NCBI GenBank assembly: GCA_016000265.1
Contig: JAECRL010000005.1
Location: 186,001-250,000 of the forward strand
From: Burkholderiales bacterium
GTDB taxonomy: Bacteria > Pseudomonadota > Gammaproteobacteria > Burkholderiales > Burkholderiaceae_C
Reading direction: 5' to 3'
Length of the DNA stretch: 64,000 bases
The notes below the pieces were generated by a model. That model searched no databases. It was not told where the DNA came from and saw only the letters and a list, made by a program, of their open reading frames with translations. Within the stretch, counting starts at the first letter, position 1. Every line of letters starts with the position of its first letter. Position numbers and translations under genes: made by a program. Positions 1 through 9,388 of this stretch are shown here, piece after piece.

Positions 1-1
1 G

Positions 2-1144
<1,143 letters not shown>

Positions 1145-1541
1145 GCTGGGTGCCTGAGCCGGGTGGCTGAGCGTTGCGCGTTCAGCCGGCGCGGCTGGTT
1201 CGCGCCCTCAGGGCGTGGGGCGGCGTGGCCTTGAAGTGCGCCCACGTGGCCACGATGCTGAGCGCCACGGCGGGCAGCGGGTGAAGCATGGCGGCTGCCA
1301 CCGCCAGCGCCCAGCACAGGGTGCTGAGCGTCTGCCAGGTGCGAGCCAGCGGGGCCTGGCTCCAGTCCGCGGGGGGCACTCTGGCGGGGTTCGGGCGCGA
1401 TCGCATGGGGACTCCGTTGGGCGGGCGCTCTGACTGCGCTCACACGGCAATTCGGCTGATCTCGCGCGAGCTTGAGGCGAAAGTGACCGCGCCCCGCGCC
1501 GGCTCGCACGCGTCTCCCCCGGGTGGGGATGGCGTCACGCT
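1145..1541. other. Intergenic stretch holding one candidate small membrane-protein ORF
   Basis: This 397-bp interval lies between the convergent dctM and kinase genes. It contains only the candidate small minus-strand ORF listed separately. No clear rho-independent terminator with a T run is visible just after dctM; the bases after its stop are GC-rich and contain the loosely repeated motif GAGC(T/C)GGGTG. Confidence 0.5.
1182..1406 (-). CDS. Candidate small hypothetical membrane protein (74 aa)
   Basis: I do not recognise this protein. It starts with ATG at 1406 and is preceded on the minus strand by GGAG five bases upstream, a good ribosome binding site. Residues about 20-58 form a hydrophobic segment rich in Ala, Leu and Trp (for example LCWALAVAAAML) that would make one or two membrane helices, flanked by Arg-rich ends. 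It sits alone between two convergent genes. The plausible Shine-Dalgarno and membrane character favour a real gene; GC-rich DNA gives many chance frames, so it remains uncertain. Confidence 0.4.
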   Translation of the reverse strand: MRSRPNPARVPPADWSQAPLARTWQTLSTLCWALAVAAAMLHPLPAVALSIVATWAHFKATPPHALRARTSRAG

Positions 1542-4196
1542 TCAGGCGCCCGCATCGGTCGGGTTGCCGGCACCGCCTGGGTGCAAGCCCAGCACGCGGG
1601 CCAGGGTCGAACGCAGGTCCAGCAGGTTCACGGGCTTCGTCAGGCTCGCATCGAAGCCGGCCGAGGCCGCTTTGCCCAAGGACTCCATGGTTTGTTGCGT
1701 GGCCGACAGCAGCACCACGGGCACGCCGGGCCACTGCGCGCGCGCGGCCTGCAGCACGTCGCCGCCGTCGGCGCCGGGCATCTGGTAGTCGGTGAGGATC
1801 AGGCTGGGTGGCTTCACACCGATCAACTTGAGCCGGTTGATGAACTCCTGCCCGGTGGCGATGAGGACGACCTCGAAGCCGCAGCGACGCAATTCCTCGC
1901 AGAGCAGGTCGCGGATCTCGACCGTGTCCTCCACCACCCAGATGCGCCGCCCGCCGCCATCCAGCGTGGGGGTCAGCTCCTGGCCTTCGACCATCTGCGG
2001 CAAGGACATGTCCTGCTCGGACGCGGTGCGCGTGGGGATCGTCACGCTGACGACCGTGCCTTGGCCTTCTGCGCTGTGCAGGCTCACGCTGCCATGCATG
2101 CGCTTGACCCAGGTGTCGACGATGGACAGACCCAGCCCCAGGCCTTTGGGCCCACTGGCAGGTTGGCGCGACGATCGGAAAAAGGGGTTGAGCACGTGGG
2201 GCAGGTCGCTGGCGGGGATGCCGCAGCCGGTGTCTTCCACCTGGAAGCGCAGGTTCAGGCTTTGCTGATCGGCGTTGCCAGGCGCGCCGATGGCCTCGAC
2301 CCGCAGCGTGATCTGGCCTTCCTGCGTGTAGCGGTTGGCGTTTTGCAAGAGGTTCATCAGCACCTGGCGCAGGCGGGTGCCGTCGATCATGACCACGTTG
2401 GGCAGGGACCCTGCCAGCACGAGCTCGAATCGGTTGCCTTGTGACTCGGCGAGGGTGCGTGACTCCTGTGCGACGGCGTCAAGCGAGCCATGCAGGTAGG
2501 TGGGGGCGAGCTTGAGCTGGTCGCTGGATGCCCCGCGCGCGTACTCGATCAGGTCGTTGATCAGGGTGAGCATGTGCTGCGCGCTTTTGGCGATGATGCC
2601 AGCGCGGCGCTGCTGTCCACTCTCATCTGCCTGCATCAGCTGGGCGTAGCCGATGATGGCGGTCAAGGGGGTGCGCAGGTCGTGGCTGACCCGGCCCAGG
2701 AACTCGGTTTTGGCCCGGCCGGCTTCGTTGGCGGCAAGCAGGGCGGACTGGAGTTCGGCGGTGCGGATGTTGACTTGCGCTTCGAGGTCTGCGGCGGACT
2801 GCTCAGCCGAGGCCAGCAGCCGGTTGCGGGCACCGTCGGCCTCGTCGCGCAGCACCTTGACGTAGCGGGCCACCGCGACGTTCATGAGGACCAGGTGAAC
2901 GAACATGCTGATCTGCAGCATGTTCTGGGTCCAGAAATTGAGCGGCAGCCAGCCCAGGTTGAGGGGCAGGAACAGCAACACCGCCAGCAGCAGGCAGCTG
3001 AAGGCCACCAGGAAGAACTTGGCCGCTGCTTCGCCCCGTCGCCAGATGGCGATGGACACGCCGATGGAGAAAATCGCCTGGACGCTGTAGACCGCCTGGA
3101 TCACGGGGGAGACCACTTCGTACGCCCCCGCCAGGGCGAAGGGCAGCAACACGGCGGTCAAAACCCAGGTGGCTTGCCAGTAGCGCTGAGCCAGGCGAGG
3201 GAAATGCACCTCGACCCGGGTGACACGCAGGACCTGCGCACCGAACAGCGACTGCAGCGCCATGGAGGCCGCCACCGCGCTGTTGTAGAGGCCGGTTTGC
3301 TCCGGGAAGATCCACTGCTGACCCAGGCCCAGGGCCATGAACTGGTTGAAGCCAGAGACGCTGACGTAGGCCGCGTATTGGAACTGCACCGTCTCCCGCA
3401 GCCATTGGCCCAGGAACAGGCTGATCATCATGGCGATCAGGATGCCGCCGAAGAACACGCCCTGAAGCAGCAACTCGCCCTGGGTGGATTCGGCGAAGGC
3501 CTTGGGCCGGTGCAGGGTGGCGCCCAGCATCCGCGTGGTGCGGCTGGCAATGCGGACGTAGAAGGTCTGGCCGGGCTCACCCGCCTGCAGGTTGAGGATG
3601 AACACGCCGTTTCGGTGGCGCAGCTGCCGCTGAGCATGGGGGTGCTCGGTGCCGGCCCGCCCGACTCGCTGCAGTCCTTGGGGCGTTTCGACGTAGAGCG
3701 CCACGTGGTTCAGGTAGGCCGGGGTGACCTCCAGCAGCCACTCGCCAGCACCGCCCGCGTCCTGGGCGTGCAGTCGGAAGCGCACCCACATGACCTCGGG
3801 ACCGAATCCGGCCGCCGGGTTGCCCGCGGCGGGGATGAAGGCCTGGTTCTGGAGGCGTTCGGGCACCTCCACCGGAGGCCCCTCGACCAAGGCCATGCTC
3901 ATGTGGCCACTCAGGGAGACGCGTTGATCCCGGGCGTTCAGCTCGATGGGCGGCGGCTCGCCGGAGGGCGGCTGCACCTGCACCTGTCCGTGCACCAGGC
4001 TGGCGGTGCACAGCAACGTCAGCAGGCCGAGCAGGCGCGTGACACCCAAGAGGCCGATGAAGCCCATGAAGCCCAGCCAGTCGTTCTCGCCCCGCAACGC
4101 AGCCCACGCAGCCCACGCAGCGCACCCTGGCGTCGAGCGAGCCCGACGCCCCTTTCCGGCAATGGAGGCTTTGCTTTCCAGGGTACTGCGCATCAT
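1542..4196 (-). CDS. Hybrid sensor histidine kinase with 7TMR-DISM sensor and C-terminal receiver
   Basis: This inner-membrane hybrid kinase (about 884 aa) has an export signal around residues 44-71, a periplasmic 7TMR-DISM extracellular domain (about 85-215), a seven-helix membrane block (about 240-445), a short coiled coil, a HisKA domain with the phospho-acceptor in SHDLRTPL (His near residue 505), a HATPase domain with GLGLGLSIV, and a receiver domain (Asp in ILTDYQMPG, near residue 803). It would autophosphorylate and pass phosphate to its own receiver; no separate partner regulator is in the window. It lies 41 bp downstream of the TRAP binding-protein gene on the same strand, so joint expression is likely. 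The start is uncertain: ATG codons occur at 4196, 4193 and 4067, none with a good ribosome binding site, and the last gives a simple signal peptide. The N-terminal DNA carries a 9-bp tandem repeat. Confidence 0.9.
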   Translation of the reverse strand: MMRSTLESKASIAGKGRRARSTPGCAAWAAWAALRGENDWLGFMGFIGLLGVTRLLGLLTLLCTASLVHGQVQVQPPSGEPPPIELNARDQRVSLSGHMSMALVEGPPVEVPERLQNQAFIPAAGNPAAGFGPEVMWVRFRLHAQDAGGAGEWLLEVTPAYLNHVALYVETPQGLQRVGRAGTEHPHAQRQLRHRNGVFILNLQAGEPGQTFYVRIASRTTRMLGATLHRPKAFAESTQGELLLQGVFFGGILIAMMISLFLGQWLRETVQFQYAAYVSVSGFNQFMALGLGQQWIFPEQTGLYNSAVAASMALQSLFGAQVLRVTRVEVHFPRLAQRYWQATWVLTAVLLPFALAGAYEVVSPVIQAVYSVQAIFSIGVSIAIWRRGEAAAKFFLVAFSCLLLAVLLFLPLNLGWLPLNFWTQNMLQISMFVHLVLMNVAVARYVKVLRDEADGARNRLLASAEQSAADLEAQVNIRTAELQSALLAANEAGRAKTEFLGRVSHDLRTPLTAIIGYAQLMQADESGQQRRAGIIAKSAQHMLTLINDLIEYARGASSDQLKLAPTYLHGSLDAVAQESRTLAESQGNRFELVLAGSLPNVVMIDGTRLRQVLMNLLQNANRYTQEGQITLRVEAIGAPGNADQQSLNLRFQVEDTGCGIPASDLPHVLNPFFRSSRQPASGPKGLGLGLSIVDTWVKRMHGSVSLHSAEGQGTVVSVTIPTRTASEQDMSLPQMVEGQELTPTLDGGGRRIWVVEDTVEIRDLLCEELRRCGFEVVLIATGQEFINRLKLIGVKPPSLILTDYQMPGADGGDVLQAARAQWPGVPVVLLSATQQTMESLGKAASAGFDASLTKPVNLLDLRSTLARVLGLHPGGAGNPTDAGA

Positions 4197-4237
4197 CAAG
4201 GTGGGGTGGCCGTCAGGGCCTGAGGCTCATCTTGCCA

Positions 4238-5320
4238 TCAGAGCTTGACCGATTGCATGTAGCGGTCAAAGGTGGCTTCGGTGAAGCGGAACCAGAGGTT
4301 CTGGTCGGCACGGAACTTGGCGTAGTCCGCGTAAACCTTGCGCCAGGCCGGGTTCTTCTCATTGAGCTCGCTGTAGATGTCCATGGCGTGCTTGAAGGCG
4401 GCGTCCAGCACGGGCTTGGGGAACTGAACCAGCTCGGTCTTGGCTGCCACCAGTTGCTTGAGCGCCAGCGGGTTGCGGGCGTCGTAGCGGGCCTGCATCT
4501 CGGTGTGGGCGTGCGAGGCGGCGGCCTCCACCATGGCTTTGTACTCGGGGTTCAGCCCGTCGTAGGCCTTCTGGTTGATGAAGAAGTCCAGCTGAGGGCC
4601 ACCCTCCCACCAGCCGGGGAAGTGGTAGTAAGGCGCCACTTTGTAGAAGCCGAGTTTCTGGTCGTCGTAAGGGCCGACCCACTCGGCGGCGTCGATCACG
4701 CCTTTCTCGAGGGCCTGGTAGATCTCGCCGCCCGGCAGGTTCTGGGGCACCACGCCCATGCGCTCCATGACCTTGCCTGCGAAGCCGGCCACGCGCATCT
4801 TCAGGCCCTTCATGTCGGCCAGGGACTTGACGGGCTTGCGGTACCAGCCGCCCATCTGTGCGCCGGTGTTGCCGCCGGGGAAGTTGATGATGTTGTACTT
4901 GGCGTAGAACTCGCGCATCAGCTTGAGGCCGTTGCCTTCGTACATCCAGGCCGTCATCTGGCGCGAGTTCAGGCCGAACGGGATGGTGCAGCCGATGGCG
5001 AAGGTCTCGTCCTTGCCCACGAAGTAGTAGGGCGCGGTGTGCGCCATTTCGACGGTGCCGCTTTGCACGCCGTCGACCACGCCGAAGGCCGGCATCAGCT
5101 CACCGCCCGCGTGCACCGAGATCTGGAATTTGCCCCCCGACATCTCGTGGATCTTCTTGGCGAAGACGTCGGCTGCGCCGAAGATGGTGTCCAGCGACTT
5201 CGGGAAGCTGGAGGCCATGCGCCAGCGCAGTTGCGTCTGCGCGTGAACGATGGCGGGGGCGGCTCCTGCTGCCAGCACGCCGGCCAGGCCTGCGTGGTTG
5301 ATGAAGGCACGACGTTGCAT
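4238..5320 (-). CDS. dctP: TRAP transporter periplasmic solute-binding protein, DctP/TakP type
   Basis: This 360-aa protein is the periplasmic ligand-binding subunit of a TRAP transporter. Residues 1-28 are a twin-arginine-like signal (RRAFINHAG, then AxA-type cleavage near VHAQ). The mature part matches my memory of Rhodobacter TakP, the 2-oxo-acid binder, in blocks such as SSFPKSLDTIFG, GGNTGAQMGGWYRK, DAAEWVGPYDDQKLGFYK and PGWWEGGP. The Arg/Trp-rich segment is expected to hold a carboxylate ligand. AGGAGA sits eight bases before the ATG. The kinase gene follows directly, while a DctM gene lies on the other strand about 3 kb away. Ligand class (2-oxo or hydroxy acid) is inferred. Confidence 0.93.
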   Translation of the reverse strand: MQRRAFINHAGLAGVLAAGAAPAIVHAQTQLRWRMASSFPKSLDTIFGAADVFAKKIHEMSGGKFQISVHAGGELMPAFGVVDGVQSGTVEMAHTAPYYFVGKDETFAIGCTIPFGLNSRQMTAWMYEGNGLKLMREFYAKYNIINFPGGNTGAQMGGWYRKPVKSLADMKGLKMRVAGFAGKVMERMGVVPQNLPGGEIYQALEKGVIDAAEWVGPYDDQKLGFYKVAPYYHFPGWWEGGPQLDFFINQKAYDGLNPEYKAMVEAAASHAHTEMQARYDARNPLALKQLVAAKTELVQFPKPVLDAAFKHAMDIYSELNEKNPAWRKVYADYAKFRADQNLWFRFTEATFDRYMQSVKL

Positions 5321-5335
5321 GTGGGGTCTCCTCGG

Positions 5336-5380
5336 TTGGGATGCTGTCCCAAAATTCTAGGAGCCAGATCGTGCGCACGA
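5336..5380 (-). promoter_or_regulatory. Putative dctP promoter/operator region
   Basis: Upstream of dctP the minus strand shows a TAGAAT -10-like hexamer (5354-5359). A perfect 12-bp palindrome TCGTGCGCACGA (5369-5380) lies near where a -35 element would be. A short hairpin (TTGGGA, loop TGCTG, TCCCAA; 5336-5352) lies in the predicted leader. No -35 consensus is visible. The palindrome may be an operator; this is inference from symmetry and position only. Confidence 0.35.
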
Positions 5381-5418
5381 CCCCGCCGCGGCAGAGGGCT
5401 TACCCGCGGGTGTGGTGC

Positions 5419-6816
5419 TCAGGAGCCATGACCGGCAATCTTCATCTTTTCGATGAGCACGGAGCCCACGGTCTTGCTGCCGTAGGTGTAGGCGTCCGCG
5501 CCCACGGCCACGATGTGCTGGAACATCTCGCCCAGGTGGCCGGCGATGGTGATTTCATGCACCGGGTACTGGATCACGCCTTTTTCGACCCAGTAGCCGG
5601 CCGCGCCGCGGGAGTAGTCGCCCGTGACGTAGTTGACGCCCTGGCCCATCAGCTCGGTCACGAACAAGCCGGTGCCCAGCTTCTTGAGCATGGCCTTGAG
5701 GTTGTCCTTGGGGTCGGTCAGTTTGCTCGACAGCGTCAGGTTCTGTGAGCCGCCGGCGTGGCCGGTGGTCTTCATGCCCAGTTTGCGAGCCGAGTAGCTG
5801 GAGAGGAAGTAGCCTTGCACGACGCCGTTCTTGACCACCTGGCGCTTGCGGGTGAGCACGCCTTCGTCGTCAAAGGGGGCGCTGCCCTTGCCTTTGAGGA
5901 TGTGCGGGTCTTCCGTGACCTGGATGTGCTTGGGGAAGATGGGCTTGCCCAGGCTGTCGAGCAAGAAGGTGGCGCGCCGGTACAAGGCGCCTCCGCTGGT
6001 GGCCTGCACGTAGGCGCCCAGCAGGCCGGCGGCCAGCGTGTTCTCGAACAGCACCGGCACCTCGCTGGTGGCGATTTTGCGGGACTTCAGGCGCGACAGG
6101 GCGCGCTCTGCCGCGTAGCGACCCACGGCCTCGGGTTTGGCCATGTCGCGGGCGTCGCGCTCGGACGTGTACCAGAAGTCGCGCTGCATGTCGTTGCCGC
6201 GTCCCGCGATGGGCGAAACCGACAGCGAGTGACGCGAGCTGGCGTAGCCGCCGCGGAAGCCCCGGCTGTTGCCGGCCCAGAAGTGCGATTGCTGCGCCGA
6301 CACGCCCGCGCCTTCGGAGTTGGTGATGCGGGGGTCGACCTCCAGGGCGGCGGCTTCGCAGCGGCGCGAGAGTTCCGCGGCGGCTTCGGCGTCGATGGCC
6401 CAGGGGTGGAACAGGTCGAGGTCGCGGCGCGCGGCCTTGCCTTTGGCCAGGTCGGCTTCATCGGGCAGGCCGGCGGCGGGGTCTTCGGCGGTGTGGCGTG
6501 CGATGTCGTAGGCGGCCTGCACCGTGCGCGACAACGCCTCGGAGGAGAAGTCGGAGGTGCTCGCGTTGCCGCGGCGTTGTCCCAGGTAGACCGTGACGCC
6601 GATGGTCTTGTCGCGGTTGCGCTCGACGTTCTCCAGCTTGCCCTTGCGCACCGAGACCGACAGGCCGGCTCCCTCGGAGACCTCGGCGGCGGCGTCGGTG
6701 GCACCCAGCTTGCGGGCCCGCTCGAGCGCGTCTTCGATCAGTTGCTGGAATTGCTCTCGGCTGTAGGCAAATCCGGTCGAGGGAGCGGTCGAGGGCGCAG
6801 CTTTGTTTTGAGGCAT
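5419..6816 (-). CDS. pmbA: PmbA (TldE)-type metalloprotease subunit
   Basis: This 465-aa protein belongs to the TldD/PmbA family. In E. coli, TldD and PmbA form a heterodimeric zinc protease that trims microcin precursors and degrades the CcdA antitoxin in the cytoplasm. Family blocks visible include SDFSSEALSRTVQAAYDIA near the N-terminus, and PVLFENTLAAGLLGA, FDDEGV and GHAGG-NLTL in the C-terminal half. The metal-binding residues belong to the TldD partner, which is not in this window. The ATG at 6816 (MPQNK) is preferred; an in-frame upstream start at 6849 would overlap the divergent darP leader. The genes pmbA and darP are divergent, as in many proteobacteria. Confidence 0.93.
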   Translation of the reverse strand: MPQNKAAPSTAPSTGFAYSREQFQQLIEDALERARKLGATDAAAEVSEGAGLSVSVRKGKLENVERNRDKTIGVTVYLGQRRGNASTSDFSSEALSRTVQAAYDIARHTAEDPAAGLPDEADLAKGKAARRDLDLFHPWAIDAEAAAELSRRCEAAALEVDPRITNSEGAGVSAQQSHFWAGNSRGFRGGYASSRHSLSVSPIAGRGNDMQRDFWYTSERDARDMAKPEAVGRYAAERALSRLKSRKIATSEVPVLFENTLAAGLLGAYVQATSGGALYRRATFLLDSLGKPIFPKHIQVTEDPHILKGKGSAPFDDEGVLTRKRQVVKNGVVQGYFLSSYSARKLGMKTTGHAGGSQNLTLSSKLTDPKDNLKAMLKKLGTGLFVTELMGQGVNYVTGDYSRGAAGYWVEKGVIQYPVHEITIAGHLGEMFQHIVAVGADAYTYGSKTVGSVLIEKMKIAGHGS

Positions 6817-6880
6817 TGGCTTGGGTCGGTGTGATGGACAACGGCCCACAACGTCGGGCCACCCGTATCATAGCGAGGAC

Positions 6881-7474
6881 ATGAATCCGAACCACATCGA
6901 CCCAGACGACGCCGAAGAAGACTTCGACGGCGAAGAAGGCGGCTTTCGCCGTCCCAGCAAGAGTGCGCTCAAGCGCGAAAGCCACGAGCTCCAATCGCTG
7001 GGCAAGCAGCTCCTCGAGATGCCCGACAGCCGACTCAACGACATCCCCATGCCCGAGCGCCTGCGTGACGCCCTGGATGCGTTCAAGAAGACGCGCTCCT
7101 TCGAAGGCAAGCGCCGCCAGTTGCAATTCATCGGCAAGGTGATGCGCGAGGTGGATTCCGAGCCTTTGCGCGAAGCCGTGGCGCAGTTCCAGATGGGGCA
7201 CGCCCGCAACGCGCTGGCGCTGCATCAGGCCGAGCGCTGGCGAGCCGAGTTGCTGTCGGACGACAAGGACGTCGTCACCCGTTGGGCCGAGGACTTCCCC
7301 GGCACCGACATGCAGCAGCTTCGCGCGCTGATCCGCAACGCCCGAAAAGACGCCGCCGAGGTGCCCGAAAAGCGCAGCGGTCGGGCGTTCCGCGAGCTGT
7401 TCCAGTACATCAAGCAGGCCATGGAAGATCAAGACCCTGATCAGGACCCCGCAGCGGGGCAGGGGGGCGCGTGA
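6881..7474 (+). CDS. darP: Ribosome biogenesis protein DarP/YjgA
   Basis: This 197-aa, highly charged, helical protein matches the DUF615/YjgA family. In E. coli, DarP binds pre-50S particles and helps late large-subunit assembly. An acidic N-terminus (DPDDAEEDFDGEEGGF) precedes the conserved core beginning RPSKSALKRESHELQ and including LRDALD and FEGKRRQLQFIGKVMR. The ATG at 6881 has GAGGA directly upstream and a TATCAT -10-like hexamer at 6866-6871. The last four bases overlap the GTG start of mogA (GTGA), implying translational coupling. Confidence 0.93.
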   Translation: MNPNHIDPDDAEEDFDGEEGGFRRPSKSALKRESHELQSLGKQLLEMPDSRLNDIPMPERLRDALDAFKKTRSFEGKRRQLQFIGKVMREVDSEPLREAVAQFQMGHARNALALHQAERWRAELLSDDKDVVTRWAEDFPGTDMQQLRALIRNARKDAAEVPEKRSGRAFRELFQYIKQAMEDQDPDQDPAAGQGGA

Positions 7475-8103
7475 GCGCCGCGCCGGAGCCTGTGCAGCCG
7501 CTGGAGCCGGTGCGCATCGGTGTGGTCTCCATCAGCGACCGCGCCAGCACGGGGGTCTACGAGGACAAGGGCCTGCCTGCTTTGCAGGACTGGCTCGGGC
7601 GTGCGGTGCGCAACCCGGTCACCTGGGTGCCGCGCCTCATCCCCGATGAGCGCGACGCGATTGCGGCGACCTTGCGCGAGCTGGTCGACGCCGAGGGCTG
7701 CAACCTGGTGCTGACCACCGGCGGCACCGGTCCTTCGCCGCGCGACGTCACGCCCGAAGCCACGCTGGACGTGGCCGACAAGGAGCTGCCCGGTTTTGGC
7801 GAGCAGATGCGCCAGATCAGCTTGCGCTTCGTGCCGACGGCCATCCTGTCGCGCCAGACGGCGGTGGTGCGGGGCAGGGCGCTGATCCTCAACCTGCCCG
7901 GTCAGCCCAAATCGATCGCCGAGACGCTGGAGGGCCTGCGGGACGCCGAGGGGCGCTCGGTGGTGCCGGGCATCTTCGCGGCCGTGCCGTATTGCATCGA
8001 CCTCATCGGTGGCCCCTGGATGGAGTGCGATGCGAACGTCTGCGTCGCTTTCCGGCCCAAGTCGGCGGTCCGGCCGGGCACGGCCGCGCGGCCTGCGGCT
8101 TGA
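7471..8103 (+). CDS. mogA: Molybdopterin adenylyltransferase MogA
   Basis: This 210-aa protein belongs to the MogA/MoaB fold family and would adenylylate molybdopterin before molybdenum insertion. The conserved nucleotide-binding block TTGGTGPSPRDVTPEAT is present near residues 85-102, followed by a GFGEQMR-type segment and a proline-containing LNLPGQPKSI block. It begins with GTG, overlapping the darP stop codon by four bases. Other cofactor genes, moaA and mobA, lie far away at 45-47 kb. The C-terminal tail (VRPGTAARPAA) is extra to the usual family length. Confidence 0.92.
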   Translation: MSAAPEPVQPLEPVRIGVVSISDRASTGVYEDKGLPALQDWLGRAVRNPVTWVPRLIPDERDAIAATLRELVDAEGCNLVLTTGGTGPSPRDVTPEATLDVADKELPGFGEQMRQISLRFVPTAILSRQTAVVRGRALILNLPGQPKSIAETLEGLRDAEGRSVVPGIFAAVPYCIDLIGGPWMECDANVCVAFRPKSAVRPGTAARPAA

Positions 8104-8130
8104 GGTCATCCGTGTCGCGAATGGGTGGCG

Positions 8131-8174
8131 ATGCAAACAATGCATTTGATTCATCACCGCCTGCTTCCTAAACT
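8131..8174 (+). promoter_or_regulatory. Putative sigma70 promoter with adjacent inverted repeat
   Basis: A TTGATT -35 (8146-8151) and a TAAACT -10 (8169-8174) are separated by exactly 17 bp, upstream of the phosphotransferase gene. Directly before the -35 is an inverted repeat, ATGCA-aacaa-TGCAT (8131-8145). The symmetry next to the -35 suggests a regulator site. This stretch is clearly more AT-rich than its surroundings. Confidence 0.5.
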
Positions 8175-8252
8175 CCAACGCTTCACACATTGACCGCGGC
8201 GGGGTGAGGCTCCCAGGGTGCCGCCGCCAGCGGTCGCACAAGGAGACTCCCC

Positions 8253-9338
8253 ATGAGCGACAGTCGCACCGACTCCCTGGTGGACCAGGCCGGCCAGGTT
8301 CGCGCCGGCGAAGAAGTGGACGTGGCGAAGGTCACGGCCTACCTGCAGGCCCACGGCCTGAAGCTGGAAGGCACGCCCGAACTCAAGCAGTTCCCGGGCG
8401 GGGCCTCGAACCTGACCTACCAGCTCAGCTACGCCAACGTCGACCTGATCCTGCGTCGCCCGCCCTTCGGCCACATCGCCAAGTCGGCCCACGACGTGGT
8501 GCGCGAGGCCGAGGTCATGCGCAAGCTCAAACCGGTCTACCCCAAGGTGCCGGCCATCCTCGCCATCTGCGAGGACGCCAGCGTCATCGGCGCGCCCTTC
8601 TACGTGATGGAGCGCCTGGTGGGCAACATCCCGCGCCAGAACCTCTCGCCCGAGCTGGGCCTGGACGAGGCCAAGACCCGCCAGCTGTGCCTGAACGTGC
8701 TCGACACCCTGGTCGACCTGCACAAGCTCGACCCCAAGGCCGCCGGCCTGGACACCCTGGGCAAGGGCGAAGGCTACGTGGCCCGCCAGGTTGAAGGCTG
8801 GACCAAGCGCTACCGCGCCGCTCGCACCGACGACGTCGGCGACTTCGAGCAGGTGATGGCCTGGCTGGCCGAGAAGATGCCCAAGCAGGAAGTGGCCATC
8901 CGACTCATCCACAACGACTTCCGATTCGACAACGTCGTGCTCGACGTGAACGACCCGCTCAAGGTCATCGGTGTGCTGGACTGGGAGATGGCCACGCTGG
9001 GCGACCCGCTGATGGACCTGGGCAGCTCGCTGGCCTACTGGGTGCAGGCCGACGACGACATGTTCATGAAGGGCTCGCGTCGCCAGCCGACCAATGCCCG
9101 GGGCATGCTCACGCGCGAAGAGGTGATCCGCTACTACGCCGAGAAAACCGGCTTCAGCGTGGACAACTTCGACTTCTACACGGTGTATGGCCTGTTCCGC
9201 CTGGCCGGCATCGCGCAGCAGATCTACAAGCGCTTCAAGGAAGGCAACGCGCGCAACCCGGCCTTCGCCACCTTCGGGCCCTTCGTGAGCTACCTGGAGC
9301 AGCGCTGCCTGGGCATCATCGCCCAGTCCAAGCTCTGA
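8253..9338 (+). CDS. Phosphotransferase family protein (APH/ACAD10-11-like)
   Basis: This 361-aa protein has the aminoglycoside phosphotransferase/choline kinase fold of the group associated with acyl-CoA metabolism. The Brenner-type catalytic motif is clear in LIHNDFRFDNVV (about residues 218-229), and the metal-binding DWEMATLGDPLMDLG follows. The N-lobe begins with EGTPELKQFPGGASNLTY. AAGGAGA precedes the ATG by seven bases. In mammals the related ACAD11 kinase domain phosphorylates 4-hydroxyacyl-CoAs; a similar role in catabolism of hydroxylated fatty acids is an inference. An SDR oxidoreductase gene follows after 50 bp and is probably co-transcribed. It is not expected to give drug resistance. 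Confidence 0.88.
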   Translation: MSDSRTDSLVDQAGQVRAGEEVDVAKVTAYLQAHGLKLEGTPELKQFPGGASNLTYQLSYANVDLILRRPPFGHIAKSAHDVVREAEVMRKLKPVYPKVPAILAICEDASVIGAPFYVMERLVGNIPRQNLSPELGLDEAKTRQLCLNVLDTLVDLHKLDPKAAGLDTLGKGEGYVARQVEGWTKRYRAARTDDVGDFEQVMAWLAEKMPKQEVAIRLIHNDFRFDNVVLDVNDPLKVIGVLDWEMATLGDPLMDLGSSLAYWVQADDDMFMKGSRRQPTNARGMLTREEVIRYYAEKTGFSVDNFDFYTVYGLFRLAGIAQQIYKRFKEGNARNPAFATFGPFVSYLEQRCLGIIAQSKL

Positions 9339-9388
9339 CGGCCTTCTGCAAGGCACCCCCCCTCGCACAACGACAAGATCCAAGCACC

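Noticed and set aside
2490..4223. A 577-codon plus-strand frame
   Set aside because: It is antisense to the hybrid kinase, whose domains are complete on the minus strand.
8253..9338. Antibiotic resistance by an aminoglycoside phosphotransferase
   Set aside because: The protein belongs to the acyl-CoA-linked phosphotransferase group by its motifs and neighbour; it is not a typical resistance gene.
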